Source: Dehalococcoidia bacterium (GTDB lineage Bacteria > Chloroflexota > Dehalococcoidia > Plut-88900). From it: a stretch of 5,241 bases of DNA. Within the stretch, counting starts at the first letter, position 1. Every line of letters starts with the position of its first letter. Shown here in pieces: positions 1-5,241 of the stretch. The notes beneath the pieces were generated by a model. The model was not told where the DNA came from. It made no database searches and was given only the letters and a program-made list of their open reading frames with translations. The position numbers were made by a program, and so were the translations under genes. The DNA is taken from positions 1-5,241 of the forward strand of contig JAAXHX010000139.1 in assembly GCA_012270635.1 (NCBI GenBank), in the 5' to 3' direction.

Positions 1-519
1 GGCGTTCGGAAGATTGGCATCGACCAGGTGAAGACCATGGTAGGTCGGGGCGTCATGCTGGACATTCCCCGCTACCGGGGCACGGAGCACATGAGGCCGG
101 GCGAGGTCCTGACCGGCGAGGAGATGGACGCCGTCGCCGCGTCCCAGGGCATCGCCATCGAGCCGGGCGACATCCTCCTCTTCCGCACCGGCTGGCACAC
201 GGTCTTCTACAACGACTACGCCCTCTGGAGCTCCGGCGTCCCCGGCCCCGACGGTTCCCTCGCCCCGTGGCTTAAGGAGAGGGACGTCTGCGCCCTCGGG
301 GCAGACCAGCCCACCGTCGAAGTGCAGGGCGCCATCGATGGGTATGGGGCCAGCTTCCTGCACCGCTACGCCCTGCGAGACCTGGGCATCTACCTGCTGG
401 AAAACATGAACCTGGAAGAGATCGCCCGGGACCAGGTCTACGAGTTCCTGTTCGTCGGGGCGCCCCTCCCCCTCACCGAGGCCTCCGGCACCCCCTGGAA
501 CCCCGTGGCCCTGGTCTAA
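1..519 (+). CDS. Cyclase family protein (kynurenine formamidase-like hydrolase), 3' part only
   Basis: The reading frame is open from base 1, giving 172 residues that end at TAA 517-519, so the gene enters from the left. A GTG at 28 is in frame, but conserved-looking sequence continues across it and I do not take it as the start. The fragment reads as the C-terminal half of the cyclase family (metal-dependent hydrolases such as kynurenine formamidase, acting on amide or lactone bonds). Landmarks are GRGVMLDIPRYRG (residues 15-27), PGDILLFRTGW, GADQPTVEVQ, a GIYLLENMNLEEIA helix and the terminal YEFLFVGAPLPL strand. The family's metal-binding HxGTHxDxxxH motif normally lies further N-terminal, so it falls outside the window and activity cannot be judged. 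The fragment suits the longer bacterial subgroup of about 300 residues. The substrate is unknown. The next gene follows on the same strand after 59 bases without an obvious promoter or terminator, so co-transcription is likely. Confidence 0.85.
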   Translation, partial: GVRKIGIDQVKTMVGRGVMLDIPRYRGTEHMRPGEVLTGEEMDAVAASQGIAIEPGDILLFRTGWHTVFYNDYALWSSGVPGPDGSLAPWLKERDVCALGADQPTVEVQGAIDGYGASFLHRYALRDLGIYLLENMNLEEIARDQVYEFLFVGAPLPLTEASGTPWNPVALV

Positions 520-564
520 AAGAGGTAGGCCGGCATTCCAGGCAGTTTCGGAGGCAGCCTCAAC

Positions 565-570
565 GGAGGG
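565..570 (+). promoter_or_regulatory. Ribosome binding site for the flavin oxidoreductase gene
   Basis: GGAGGG lies 8 bases upstream of the ATG at 579. This is a standard Shine-Dalgarno spacing and supports that start codon. No convincing -35/-10 pair is visible in the 520-578 gap. Confidence 0.7.
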
Positions 571-578
571 ACCCAGAA

Positions 579-2546
579 ATGGCAAGCAGTCCGTTCCCCA
601 ACCTGTTCAGCCCCCTGACTATGCGCAACGCAACCATACGAAACCGCATTGTCAGCACGGGTCACGCCACCGTCCTCGCCGAGAACGGGATGCCCGGGCC
701 CCGGCTCAACGCCTACCAGGCTGAGAAGGCCCGGGGCGGCGCGGGTCTGATCATCTGCTACGGCTCTGCCGCCGTCCACGAGTCGTCTCCGGCCTTCGAC
801 TGGGGTGGCGTCGAGCTTTATAACGACAAGGTTATCCCCTACCTGATCAACGCTGCTGCCGCCGTCCACAAGCACGGCGCCAAGATCTTCGCCCAGATCT
901 CCCACCGGGGCCGGCGCGGAAACTCCGACTTGTCCTGGACTCCCCTTTTGGCCCCTTCCGGGCTTCCCGAACGCGTCCACAGGGAGACCCCCCACGAGAT
1001 GGATACCGAGCAGATCAGGGACGTGGTCCGGGCCTACGGCAGGGCGGCGGGCCGGCTCAAGGCGGGCGGCTTCGACGGCGTCGAGATCATGATCGGCTCC
1101 GGGCACCTGCCCGAGCAGTTCCTCTCCCCCTTCTCCAACAAGCGCACCGACGCCTACGGCGGCCCCCTGGAAAACCGGGCCCGCTTCTCCAGGGAGGTGC
1201 TGGAGTCCGTCAGGGCTCACGTGGGCGACGACTTCGTCATCGGCCTCCGCGTCGGAGGGGAGGACGAGCGGACCAAGGGCGGCCTCTCACGCGCCGACCA
1301 GCTGGAGATCATTGCCCTCCTAGAAGCCACGGGCCAGGCCGACTACCTGAGCGTGGTCGGCGCGACACCTGAATACATGATGGGCCAGTCGGAGGCCGTC
1401 CCCGCCATGTGGTTCAAGACGGGCCTCTGGGTCGACTGGGCCGCCGAGGTTAAACGCCACAGCAGCCTCGCCATCCTCATTGCCGGCAGGATCACCGACC
1501 CCATGCAAGGCGAATGGATAGTCTCCGAGGGCAAGGCCGACCTCGTCGCCATGACCCGGGCCATGATCGCCGACCCTCACCTGGCCAACAAGGCTCGGGA
1601 GGGCCGCGTCGAGGACATACGACCCTGCATTGGCAGTAACCAGGGCTGCATCGGTCGTCTCTTCCACGGCAAGCCCGTTACCTGCATCCACAATCCGGTC
1701 ATCGGGCGGGAGCAGGAGCTCGCCGCCGTCAAGCCCGCCGGGAACAGGAGGAAGGTTGTAGTAGTTGGCGGCGGGCCTGCGGGCCTCGAAGCGGCCCGGG
1801 TCTCCGCCGAGCGGGGCCACAACGTTATCCTCTTCGAAAAGCGGCCCGTCCTCGGGGGGCAGATCACGCCCTACACCAGGGCTGCGGGACGGGAGGACTT
1901 CGGGGCTATAACCATCTGGCTAGAGGATCAGGCCCGGAAGCTGGGCGTCGACATCCGGCTCGCCACCGAGGCCGACGCCGACTCCATCCTCGCCGAGTCT
2001 CCCGATGCCGTGATAATCGCCACCGGCTCCGAGCCCCTGCCCCCAGACATCCCCGGTGCAGAGTCGGGGCCCGTGGTTACCACCGAAGAGGCCCTGACGC
2101 GAGAGGTGGACTGGGGTGAAAAGGTCCTGGTTATCGACCAGGACGGCCATCACAAGGGCCCCGCCGTCGCTGAGCAACTCGCCCTCCAGGGCCGCAGCGT
2201 AGAGGTTGTCTCCGACCTATTCACCATCGGAGAGGACATCGACGTCAGCGTCAAGCCCCTTGTGTACCAGCGCCTGTACACCAACGGCGTCACCCTCAGC
2301 CCTAACACTCAGGTGAAGGAGATCAGGGAGGAGCAGGTGGTCCTTCGCAACATCTACAATGACGAAGAGCGCACCGTGGACGGCGTGTCCACCATAGTAC
2401 ATGCCGGGCTGCGTCGGGCGCAGGACGGCCTGTACAAGGCGCTAAAGGACAAGGTGTCTGACGTCCGCCTGGTGGGCGATGCTATGGCCCCCCGCCGCAT
2501 TCACGACGCCATCCTCGAAGGCACCCGGGCCGGGCGCGCCGTCTGA
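579..2546 (+). CDS. NADH:flavin oxidoreductase / FAD-dependent oxidoreductase (TMADH / dienoyl-CoA reductase superfamily; possible amine demethylase branch)
   Basis: This 655-residue protein has the usual size and domain order of the superfamily. An FMN-binding old-yellow-enzyme barrel spans about 1-340: LFSPLTMRNATIRNRIV at 9-25, QISHRGR at 106-112, FLSPFSNKRTDAYGG at 181-195. A cysteine cluster for a [4Fe-4S] centre follows at 350-369. Next is an FAD-type Rossmann motif GGGPAG (397-402) with acidic E420 ending the second strand. A second dinucleotide domain begins near 516, with DQDGHHKGP in place of GxGxxG. The C-terminal VGDAMAPRRIHDAI segment closes the FAD domain. Such proteins pass electrons from substrate or NAD(P)H between FMN, Fe-S and FAD in the cytoplasm. 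The cluster reads C350-x2-S353-x3-C357-x11-C369, so the second ligand Cys is Ser. The Tyr and His I would expect in a true dienoyl-CoA reductase (FadH) are not evident. From memory, the STGHAT and CIHNPVIGRE segments resemble dimethylglycine or N-methylproline demethylases (DgcA/StcD type). Family is sure; substrate is not. Confidence 0.93.
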   Translation: MASSPFPNLFSPLTMRNATIRNRIVSTGHATVLAENGMPGPRLNAYQAEKARGGAGLIICYGSAAVHESSPAFDWGGVELYNDKVIPYLINAAAAVHKHGAKIFAQISHRGRRGNSDLSWTPLLAPSGLPERVHRETPHEMDTEQIRDVVRAYGRAAGRLKAGGFDGVEIMIGSGHLPEQFLSPFSNKRTDAYGGPLENRARFSREVLESVRAHVGDDFVIGLRVGGEDERTKGGLSRADQLEIIALLEATGQADYLSVVGATPEYMMGQSEAVPAMWFKTGLWVDWAAEVKRHSSLAILIAGRITDPMQGEWIVSEGKADLVAMTRAMIADPHLANKAREGRVEDIRPCIGSNQGCIGRLFHGKPVTCIHNPVIGREQELAAVKPAGNRRKVVVVGGGPAGLEAARVSAERGHNVILFEKRPVLGGQITPYTRAAGREDFGAITIWLEDQARKLGVDIRLATEADADSILAESPDAVIIATGSEPLPPDIPGAESGPVVTTEEALTREVDWGEKVLVIDQDGHHKGPAVAEQLALQGRSVEVVSDLFTIGEDIDVSVKPLVYQRLYTNGVTLSPNTQVKEIREEQVVLRNIYNDEERTVDGVSTIVHAGLRRAQDGLYKALKDKVSDVRLVGDAMAPRRIHDAILEGTRAGRAV

Positions 2547-2554
2547 GACGCTCC

Positions 2555-3313
2555 CTAGGCCAGGTATCCTCCGTCCACCTTGACCAAGTTCCCGTTCACG
2601 TAGGACGCCGAGTCCGAGCAAAGCCAGACCACCACCTCGGCAACTTCCGCCGGGGCTCCCTGGCGATGCAGAGGCGTACCTTCGAGGAGTTGGCGGCTCT
2701 TCTTGGGGTCGGCGCCCCAAAGCCGTTCCACCATGGGCGTGTCTATGGTGCCGGGACAGACCGCGTTGACCCGGACCCCCTGACCCCCGAACTCCAGCGC
2801 CGCCGACTTCGTCAACCCCGACACCCCAAACTTGCTCCCCGCATACGGCCCCAGCCCAGAGCTGCCCTTCAACCCGCTTATCGACGACGTGTTTACTATT
2901 GCTCCTCCTCCCGCGGCCACCATCGCCGGAATCTCGTACTTCATGCAGAGCCAGACGCCCTTCAGGTTGACGGCTATCACCCGGTCGAAGTCGGCTTCCG
3001 AGCAATCGACCAGGCTGCCCGTCGGGCCCTCGATGCCCGCGTTGTTATATGCGTAGTCAAGTCTCCCGTGGTTCTCCACTACGCGGGACACCATCCCCTC
3101 GACCTCGTCGGCACGGGACACGTCTACCCGCCAGAACTCCACCTTCGCCCCGAGCTCGCCCGCCAACCGCACAGTCTCCGCGCCTCCCGCCTCATCCACG
3201 TCGACCGTCGCAACCGTCGCCCCCTTCTTGGCAAACGCCAGGGCCGTCGCTCTCCCAATCCCCGATCCCCCGCCGGTCACCAGGGCCACCTTGCCCTTCA
3301 TATCGTCACCCAT
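2555..3313 (-). CDS. Short-chain dehydrogenase/reductase (classical SDR, probably NAD-dependent)
   Basis: This 252-residue protein has the length of a classical SDR and every hallmark. The cofactor motif TGGGSGIG is at residues 13-20. D38 ends the second strand (VATVDVD), which favours NAD(H) over NADP(H). D64-V65 contacts adenine and NNAG is at 90-93. The catalytic tetrad is N116, S144, Y157 and K161 (YAGSK at 157-161). PGTIDTP follows, and the C-terminal VNGNLVKVDGGY is typical. The enzyme would oxidise an alcohol or reduce a ketone in the cytosol; the sequence does not give the substrate. ATG 3313 is chosen because a G-rich stretch (minus strand, 3327-3319) sits 5 bases upstream. An in-frame ATG at 3301 is possible but less well supported. 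The gene is divergent from the quinone oxidoreductase, sharing the 134-base intergenic region. It converges on the flavin oxidoreductase with 8 bases between stops, leaving no room for a terminator. Confidence 0.95.
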   Translation of the reverse strand: MGDDMKGKVALVTGGGSGIGRATALAFAKKGATVATVDVDEAGGAETVRLAGELGAKVEFWRVDVSRADEVEGMVSRVVENHGRLDYAYNNAGIEGPTGSLVDCSEADFDRVIAVNLKGVWLCMKYEIPAMVAAGGGAIVNTSSISGLKGSSGLGPYAGSKFGVSGLTKSAALEFGGQGVRVNAVCPGTIDTPMVERLWGADPKKSRQLLEGTPLHRQGAPAEVAEVVVWLCSDSASYVNGNLVKVDGGYLA

Positions 3314-3351
3314 GAGAGTCCCCCCTTCTCTGTCTAGCCTCTGATGTGCTC

Positions 3352-3360
3352 ATCGTACCA
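3352..3360 (-). promoter_or_regulatory. Candidate extended -10 promoter for the SDR gene
   Basis: On the minus strand this reads TGGTACGAT. That is the extended -10 TG-n followed by a hexamer matching TATAAT at 4 of 6 positions. Transcription would begin near 3345, leaving a leader of about 32 bases before ATG 3313. No recognisable -35 lies at the proper distance, so this is a tentative call based on position and the extended -10. Confidence 0.35.
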
Positions 3361-3396
3361 TTTCCTCCAACCGCACCCGCCTGACCCGAATGGTAC
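3355..3396. repeat. 8-bp inverted repeat (possible operator) in the divergent promoter region
   Basis: GTACCATT at 3355-3362 is the exact reverse complement of AATGGTAC at 3389-3396. The arm centres are 34 bases apart, roughly three helical turns. The arms overlap the two divergent -10 candidates. The arrangement could be paired operator half-sites for a regulator controlling both genes, or simply the similarity of two promoter elements facing opposite ways. The 26-base loop makes an RNA terminator unlikely. Confidence 0.5.
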
Positions 3397-3399
3397 AAT
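3391..3399 (+). promoter_or_regulatory. Candidate extended -10 promoter for the quinone oxidoreductase gene
   Basis: TGGTACAAT is an extended -10: TG-n followed by TACAAT, 5 of 6 to TATAAT. The predicted start near 3406 gives a leader of about 42 bases to ATG 3448. No good -35 is seen 16-18 bases upstream; CTGACC at 3381 is too close. It overlaps the right arm of the inverted repeat, so a protein bound there would compete with RNA polymerase. Confidence 0.4.
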
Positions 3400-3447
3400 A
3401 CCTCCAATTCGATTCGCCATTATGTTCACTAAAGCGAGACCCCGGCC

Positions 3448-4416
3448 ATGAAAGCCATTCGCGTCGAAGAGCAGGGCGGCCCCGAGGTCATGGTCTACCG
3501 GGACTTCGGGCTTCCGCCCCCCACCCCCGACCAGGTGCAGATCAAGCTCGAAGCCATCGGCGTAAACTTCCGCGACATCTACCAGCGAAGCGGCGAGTAC
3601 CCCATGAAGTTGCCCTACACCCCCGGCACCGAGGGCGCAGGGACGATCACCGCGATGGGAGAGGAGGTAACCGGCTTCAGCCTCGGGGACCGGGTGGGCT
3701 ACTACGGGGCCCTCGGTGCGTACGCGGAGATGACCAACGTCCCCGCCCGACGCGCCATCAAGCTCCCCGATAGCTGCGCCTTCGACCAGGCCGCCGCGGT
3801 GATGGGCCAGGGGACCACCGCCCACTACCTCGTCCACAGCTGCTATCCCCTCAAGAGCGGGGAGACCTGCCTCGTCCACGCCGCCGCCGGGGGCCTCGGG
3901 CTCCTCCTCGTCCAGATGGCCAGGCGCTTGGGAGCCACCGTCATAGGCACGGTGTCGACCCGGGCAAAGGCCGAGGCCGCAAGGGCCGCCGGCTGCGACG
4001 AGACGATCATCTACACCGAGCAGGACTTCGAGGCCGAGGTGCGGCGCATCACCAGCGGCGCCGGCGTCCACGTGGTCTACGACAGCGTAGGCAAGACCAC
4101 CTTCGACCAAAGCCTCCGATGCCTCAGGCGCAGGGGCTACCTGGTCCTCTGCGGCCAGTCCAGCGGCCCCGTGCCTCCCTTCAACCCCCGGGTCCTCAAC
4201 TCCCTCGGCTCCCTCTACCTGACCCGGCCCTCGGGCGTCGACTATTCCGCGACCCGAGAAGAGATGGAATGGCGGCTGAACGACGTCCTGTCCTGGGTCG
4301 CCTCCGGTGAACTCACCGTCACCATCGACTCCACGAGCCCCCTGCCCCAGGCAGCCGAAGCCCACGTCCGCCTGGCCGGCCGCGCCACCATAGGCAAGCT
4401 CCTCTTGAAGCCCTGA
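3448..4416 (+). CDS. Quinone oxidoreductase-like, zinc-free medium-chain dehydrogenase/reductase (NADPH:quinone reductase / zeta-crystallin type)
   Basis: This 322-residue protein matches the length and order of the quinone oxidoreductase branch of the MDR superfamily. An N-terminal GroES-like domain begins MKAIRVEEQGGPEVM and holds the signature VNFRDIYQRSGEYP (39-52), then PGTEGAG (59-65) and GDRVGYYG (80-87). The Rossmann domain carries AAGGLG (146-151) for the nicotinamide cofactor, with the GTVSTRAKAEAARAAGCDETI stretch after it. DSVGKTTFDQSL and a C-terminal GKLLLKP end are typical. The zinc-ligand cysteine pattern of alcohol dehydrogenases is absent, as normal for this branch. Such cytosolic enzymes reduce quinones or alpha,beta-unsaturated carbonyls, usually with NADPH. 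The actual substrate is unknown. ATG 3448 fits the family N-terminus, although only a weak GCGAG (3434-3438) resembles a ribosome site. The gene is divergent from the SDR and followed after 83 bases by the extradiol dioxygenase, which has its own promoter candidate. Confidence 0.93.
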   Translation: MKAIRVEEQGGPEVMVYRDFGLPPPTPDQVQIKLEAIGVNFRDIYQRSGEYPMKLPYTPGTEGAGTITAMGEEVTGFSLGDRVGYYGALGAYAEMTNVPARRAIKLPDSCAFDQAAAVMGQGTTAHYLVHSCYPLKSGETCLVHAAAGGLGLLLVQMARRLGATVIGTVSTRAKAEAARAAGCDETIIYTEQDFEAEVRRITSGAGVHVVYDSVGKTTFDQSLRCLRRRGYLVLCGQSSGPVPPFNPRVLNSLGSLYLTRPSGVDYSATREEMEWRLNDVLSWVASGELTVTIDSTSPLPQAAEAHVRLAGRATIGKLLLKP

Positions 4417-4432
4417 CGCCCCACCCCACCGG

Positions 4433-4461
4433 TTGACAAACCCCATGCCCTGTACTACAAA
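4433..4461 (+). promoter_or_regulatory. Sigma-70-type promoter for the extradiol dioxygenase gene
   Basis: A perfect TTGACA -35 box (4433-4438) is followed after exactly 17 bases by TACAAA (4456-4461), 4 of 6 to the -10 consensus. It sits in a locally AT-richer stretch of an otherwise GC-rich window. Predicted initiation near 4468 gives a leader of about 32 bases that includes the GGAGG site. Its place after the quinone oxidoreductase stop suggests the dioxygenase can be expressed independently. Confidence 0.65.
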
Positions 4462-4490
4462 TCAAACCGAGACCTGAACCGATCCCCCCT

Positions 4491-4495
4491 GGAGG
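4491..4495 (+). promoter_or_regulatory. Ribosome binding site deciding the extradiol dioxygenase start
   Basis: GGAGG lies 4 bases before the ATG at 4500. The spacing is slightly short but acceptable. It fixes this ATG as the start of a frame that stays open to the window end. Confidence 0.7.
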
Positions 4496-4499
4496 TTTC

Positions 4500-5241
4500 A
4501 TGGCCGAGCTCCTTCTGGTAGGCACCACCCATTATCCGCCCCTCATCTACCCCGACGAGGGCATGTATTCCCAACTGCGCAAGCACGTGGAGAGCGACCG
4601 TACACCCCCCGACATGAAGGTCGAGGCGAACTGGCCCGAGGCAATGCAGAAGGAGTACGGACTCAATGGCGCCAACGCCCAGGCCTCCGCGGCGGCTCAC
4701 CGTGAGCGCCTCGTCTCTGCCTTTCGGGCCCTGCGCAGGGAAATCGATGACTTCAGCCCCGACTTCGTCCTCATCTGGGGAGACGACCAATACGAGAATT
4801 TCCGCGAGGACCTCGTGCCTCCCTTCTCCATCTACATCAGCGATAAGTTCGAGACTCAGCCCTTCCAGAGAAAATGGTTCGCCCCCGACGGCGCCCAGGT
4901 CTTCAACGTCTGGGGCGAGCCCATAGACAAGACCTTCGTCCATCGGGGGCACCCGGATGCCGCCAAGCATCTGACGACCAGGCTGCTGGAGTTCGGCTAC
5001 CCCATGCCCTACTCCTACACTAACCTCCACTTCAACGGCCTGCCCCACGCCTTCATGAACACCCTCCTGTTCCTGGACTACGACCGCACGGGCTTCGACT
5101 ACCCGGTGGTGCCCTTCCACGTCAACTGCTACGGCTCCAGCGTCGTGCGGAACCGGGGCGGCAGCTTCCTCAACGCCGAGGAAGGCGCGGAACCCGATCC
5201 CCCCGCCCCCTCCCCCCGCCTCTGCTTCCAGGTCGGGGCGG
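4500..5241 (+). CDS. LigB-family (class III) extradiol ring-cleavage dioxygenase, 3' end outside the window
   Basis: The frame from ATG 4500 stays open for 247 codons to the window edge, so the C-terminus is missing. I recognise the catalytic-subunit family of protocatechuate 4,5-dioxygenase (LigB): non-haem Fe(II) enzymes that open catecholic rings next to the hydroxyls. Features are the N-terminal VGTTHYPPL with H11 as candidate iron ligand, FVLIWGDDQYENF (89-101), the LHFNGLPHAFMNTLLFL segment (176-192, H177 and H183), YPVVPFHVNCYG (201-212) and a Pro-rich DPPAPSPRLCF (233-243). The third, acidic metal ligand should lie near or beyond the edge. Where LigB has Asp-His in the strand after the first helices, this protein has Asp-Asp-Gln (95-97), so it probably belongs to a divergent subgroup and its substrate need not be protocatechuate. 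Upstream are a consensus-like promoter and GGAGG. A ring-opening role fits the redox enzymes nearby, but a shared pathway is only inferred. Confidence 0.85.
   Translation, partial: MAELLLVGTTHYPPLIYPDEGMYSQLRKHVESDRTPPDMKVEANWPEAMQKEYGLNGANAQASAAAHRERLVSAFRALRREIDDFSPDFVLIWGDDQYENFREDLVPPFSIYISDKFETQPFQRKWFAPDGAQVFNVWGEPIDKTFVHRGHPDAAKHLTTRLLEFGYPMPYSYTNLHFNGLPHAFMNTLLFLDYDRTGFDYPVVPFHVNCYGSSVVRNRGGSFLNAEEGAEPDPPAPSPRLCFQVGA

Larger units (their letters stand above)
3355..3407. repeat. Imperfect direct repeat GTAC-n-AT..CCTCCAA
   Basis: GTACCATTTCCTCCAA (3355-3370) recurs as GTACAATACCTCCAA (3393-3407). The copies share GTAC, the central AT and all of CCTCCAA, with one single-base gap and two mismatches. 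They start 38 bases apart. Because GTAC is palindromic, this repeat overlaps the inverted repeat. It may mark tandem protein-binding sites; chance is not excluded at this length. Confidence 0.45.
3314..3447. promoter_or_regulatory. Divergent intergenic region serving the SDR and quinone oxidoreductase genes
   Basis: This 134-base gap separates two genes transcribed away from each other, so it must carry at least one promoter in each direction unless one gene is read from outside. It is visibly more AT-rich around 3340-3435 than the flanking genes. It contains the inverted repeat, the imperfect direct repeat and the two extended -10 candidates listed separately. No small ORF with a ribosome binding site and no RNA structure is evident. 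Confidence 0.7.

Noticed and set aside
28..30. GTG as the start of the first gene
   Set aside because: The frame is open upstream to base 1. A start here would omit the family's N-terminal metal-binding half, so the gene is simply cut by the window edge.
520..578. Regulatory repeat: AGGCAG occurs at 540-545 and 552-557 in the gap before the flavin oxidoreductase
   Set aside because: A 6-base repeat in GC-rich sequence is expected by chance, and there is no promoter or hairpin next to it.
516..1220. A 234-residue open frame on the minus strand antisense to the flavin oxidoreductase start
   Set aside because: It has no domain and a shadow-like composition. The opposite strand carries clear old-yellow-enzyme motifs throughout.
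2666..3337. A 223-residue plus-strand open frame across the SDR gene
   Set aside because: It is Arg/Pro/His-rich, an out-of-frame reading of a complete SDR on the minus strand with all catalytic residues.
4417..4435. Rho-independent terminator after the quinone oxidoreductase gene
   Set aside because: The segment is C-rich without a complementary G-rich arm or a T-run. Only the short palindrome ACCGGT is present.
3334..4446. A 370-residue open frame on the minus strand, longer than the plus-strand gene it covers
   Set aside because: It is Gly/Ala/Val-rich with no recognisable domain, and covers the quinone oxidoreductase, whose family motifs are complete on the plus strand. High GC at third positions leaves such antisense frames open by chance.
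4455..5120. A 221-residue open frame on the minus strand antisense to the dioxygenase
   Set aside because: It is Val/Gly/Glu-rich with no family resemblance. The plus strand has a promoter, a ribosome site and LigB-family motifs.
5183..5225. Possible frameshift or low-complexity damage in the C-rich stretch of the dioxygenase
   Set aside because: The frame stays open, and the segment after the C-runs (SPRLCFQVG) still looks like the family, so the Pro-rich stretch is taken as genuine.

Overview
The window is GC-rich, with third codon positions mostly G or C. It is packed with catabolic-type enzymes in short transcription units. Arg AGG codons are frequent beside CGC/CGG, and some Ile ATA codons occur. 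The enzyme mix is a cyclase/formamidase-like hydrolase, an old-yellow-enzyme flavoprotein, an SDR, a quinone oxidoreductase-type MDR and a LigB-type extradiol dioxygenase. This would suit an uncultured heterotroph such as the Dehalococcoidia/SAR202 side of Chloroflexota. That assignment is an inference from style and gene content; no phylogenetic marker is present.

Layout from left to right. Bases 1-519 are the 3' part of a plus-strand cyclase-family gene whose start lies outside the window. After a 59-base gap comes a complete plus-strand gene (579-2546) for a 655-residue FMN/Fe-S/FAD oxidoreductase of the trimethylamine dehydrogenase / dienoyl-CoA reductase superfamily. It probably shares a transcript with the cyclase. 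A classical SDR (2555-3313) lies on the minus strand and converges on it with only 8 bases between the stop codons. Bases 3314-3447 form a divergent promoter region with an inverted repeat, an overlapping imperfect direct repeat and back-to-back extended -10 candidates. It separates the SDR from a plus-strand zinc-free quinone oxidoreductase-like gene (3448-4416). A good sigma-70-type promoter (4433-4461) and a GGAGG ribosome binding site then precede a LigB-family extradiol dioxygenase gene that starts at 4500 and runs off the right end.

Together the genes look like part of a degradative cluster for small organic (aromatic, cyclic or N-methylated) compounds. The flavoprotein, SDR and MDR would do redox steps, the extradiol enzyme ring opening, and the cyclase-family enzyme hydrolysis of an amide or ring. 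No transporter, regulator or CoA ligase is visible, so no single pathway or substrate can be named. There is no RNA gene, mobile element, CRISPR array or convincing terminator. I see no sign of an entirely new system. The points most worth a second look are the Ser in place of a [4Fe-4S] cysteine and the altered active-site signature of the flavoprotein, and the repeat architecture of the 3314-3447 intergenic region.
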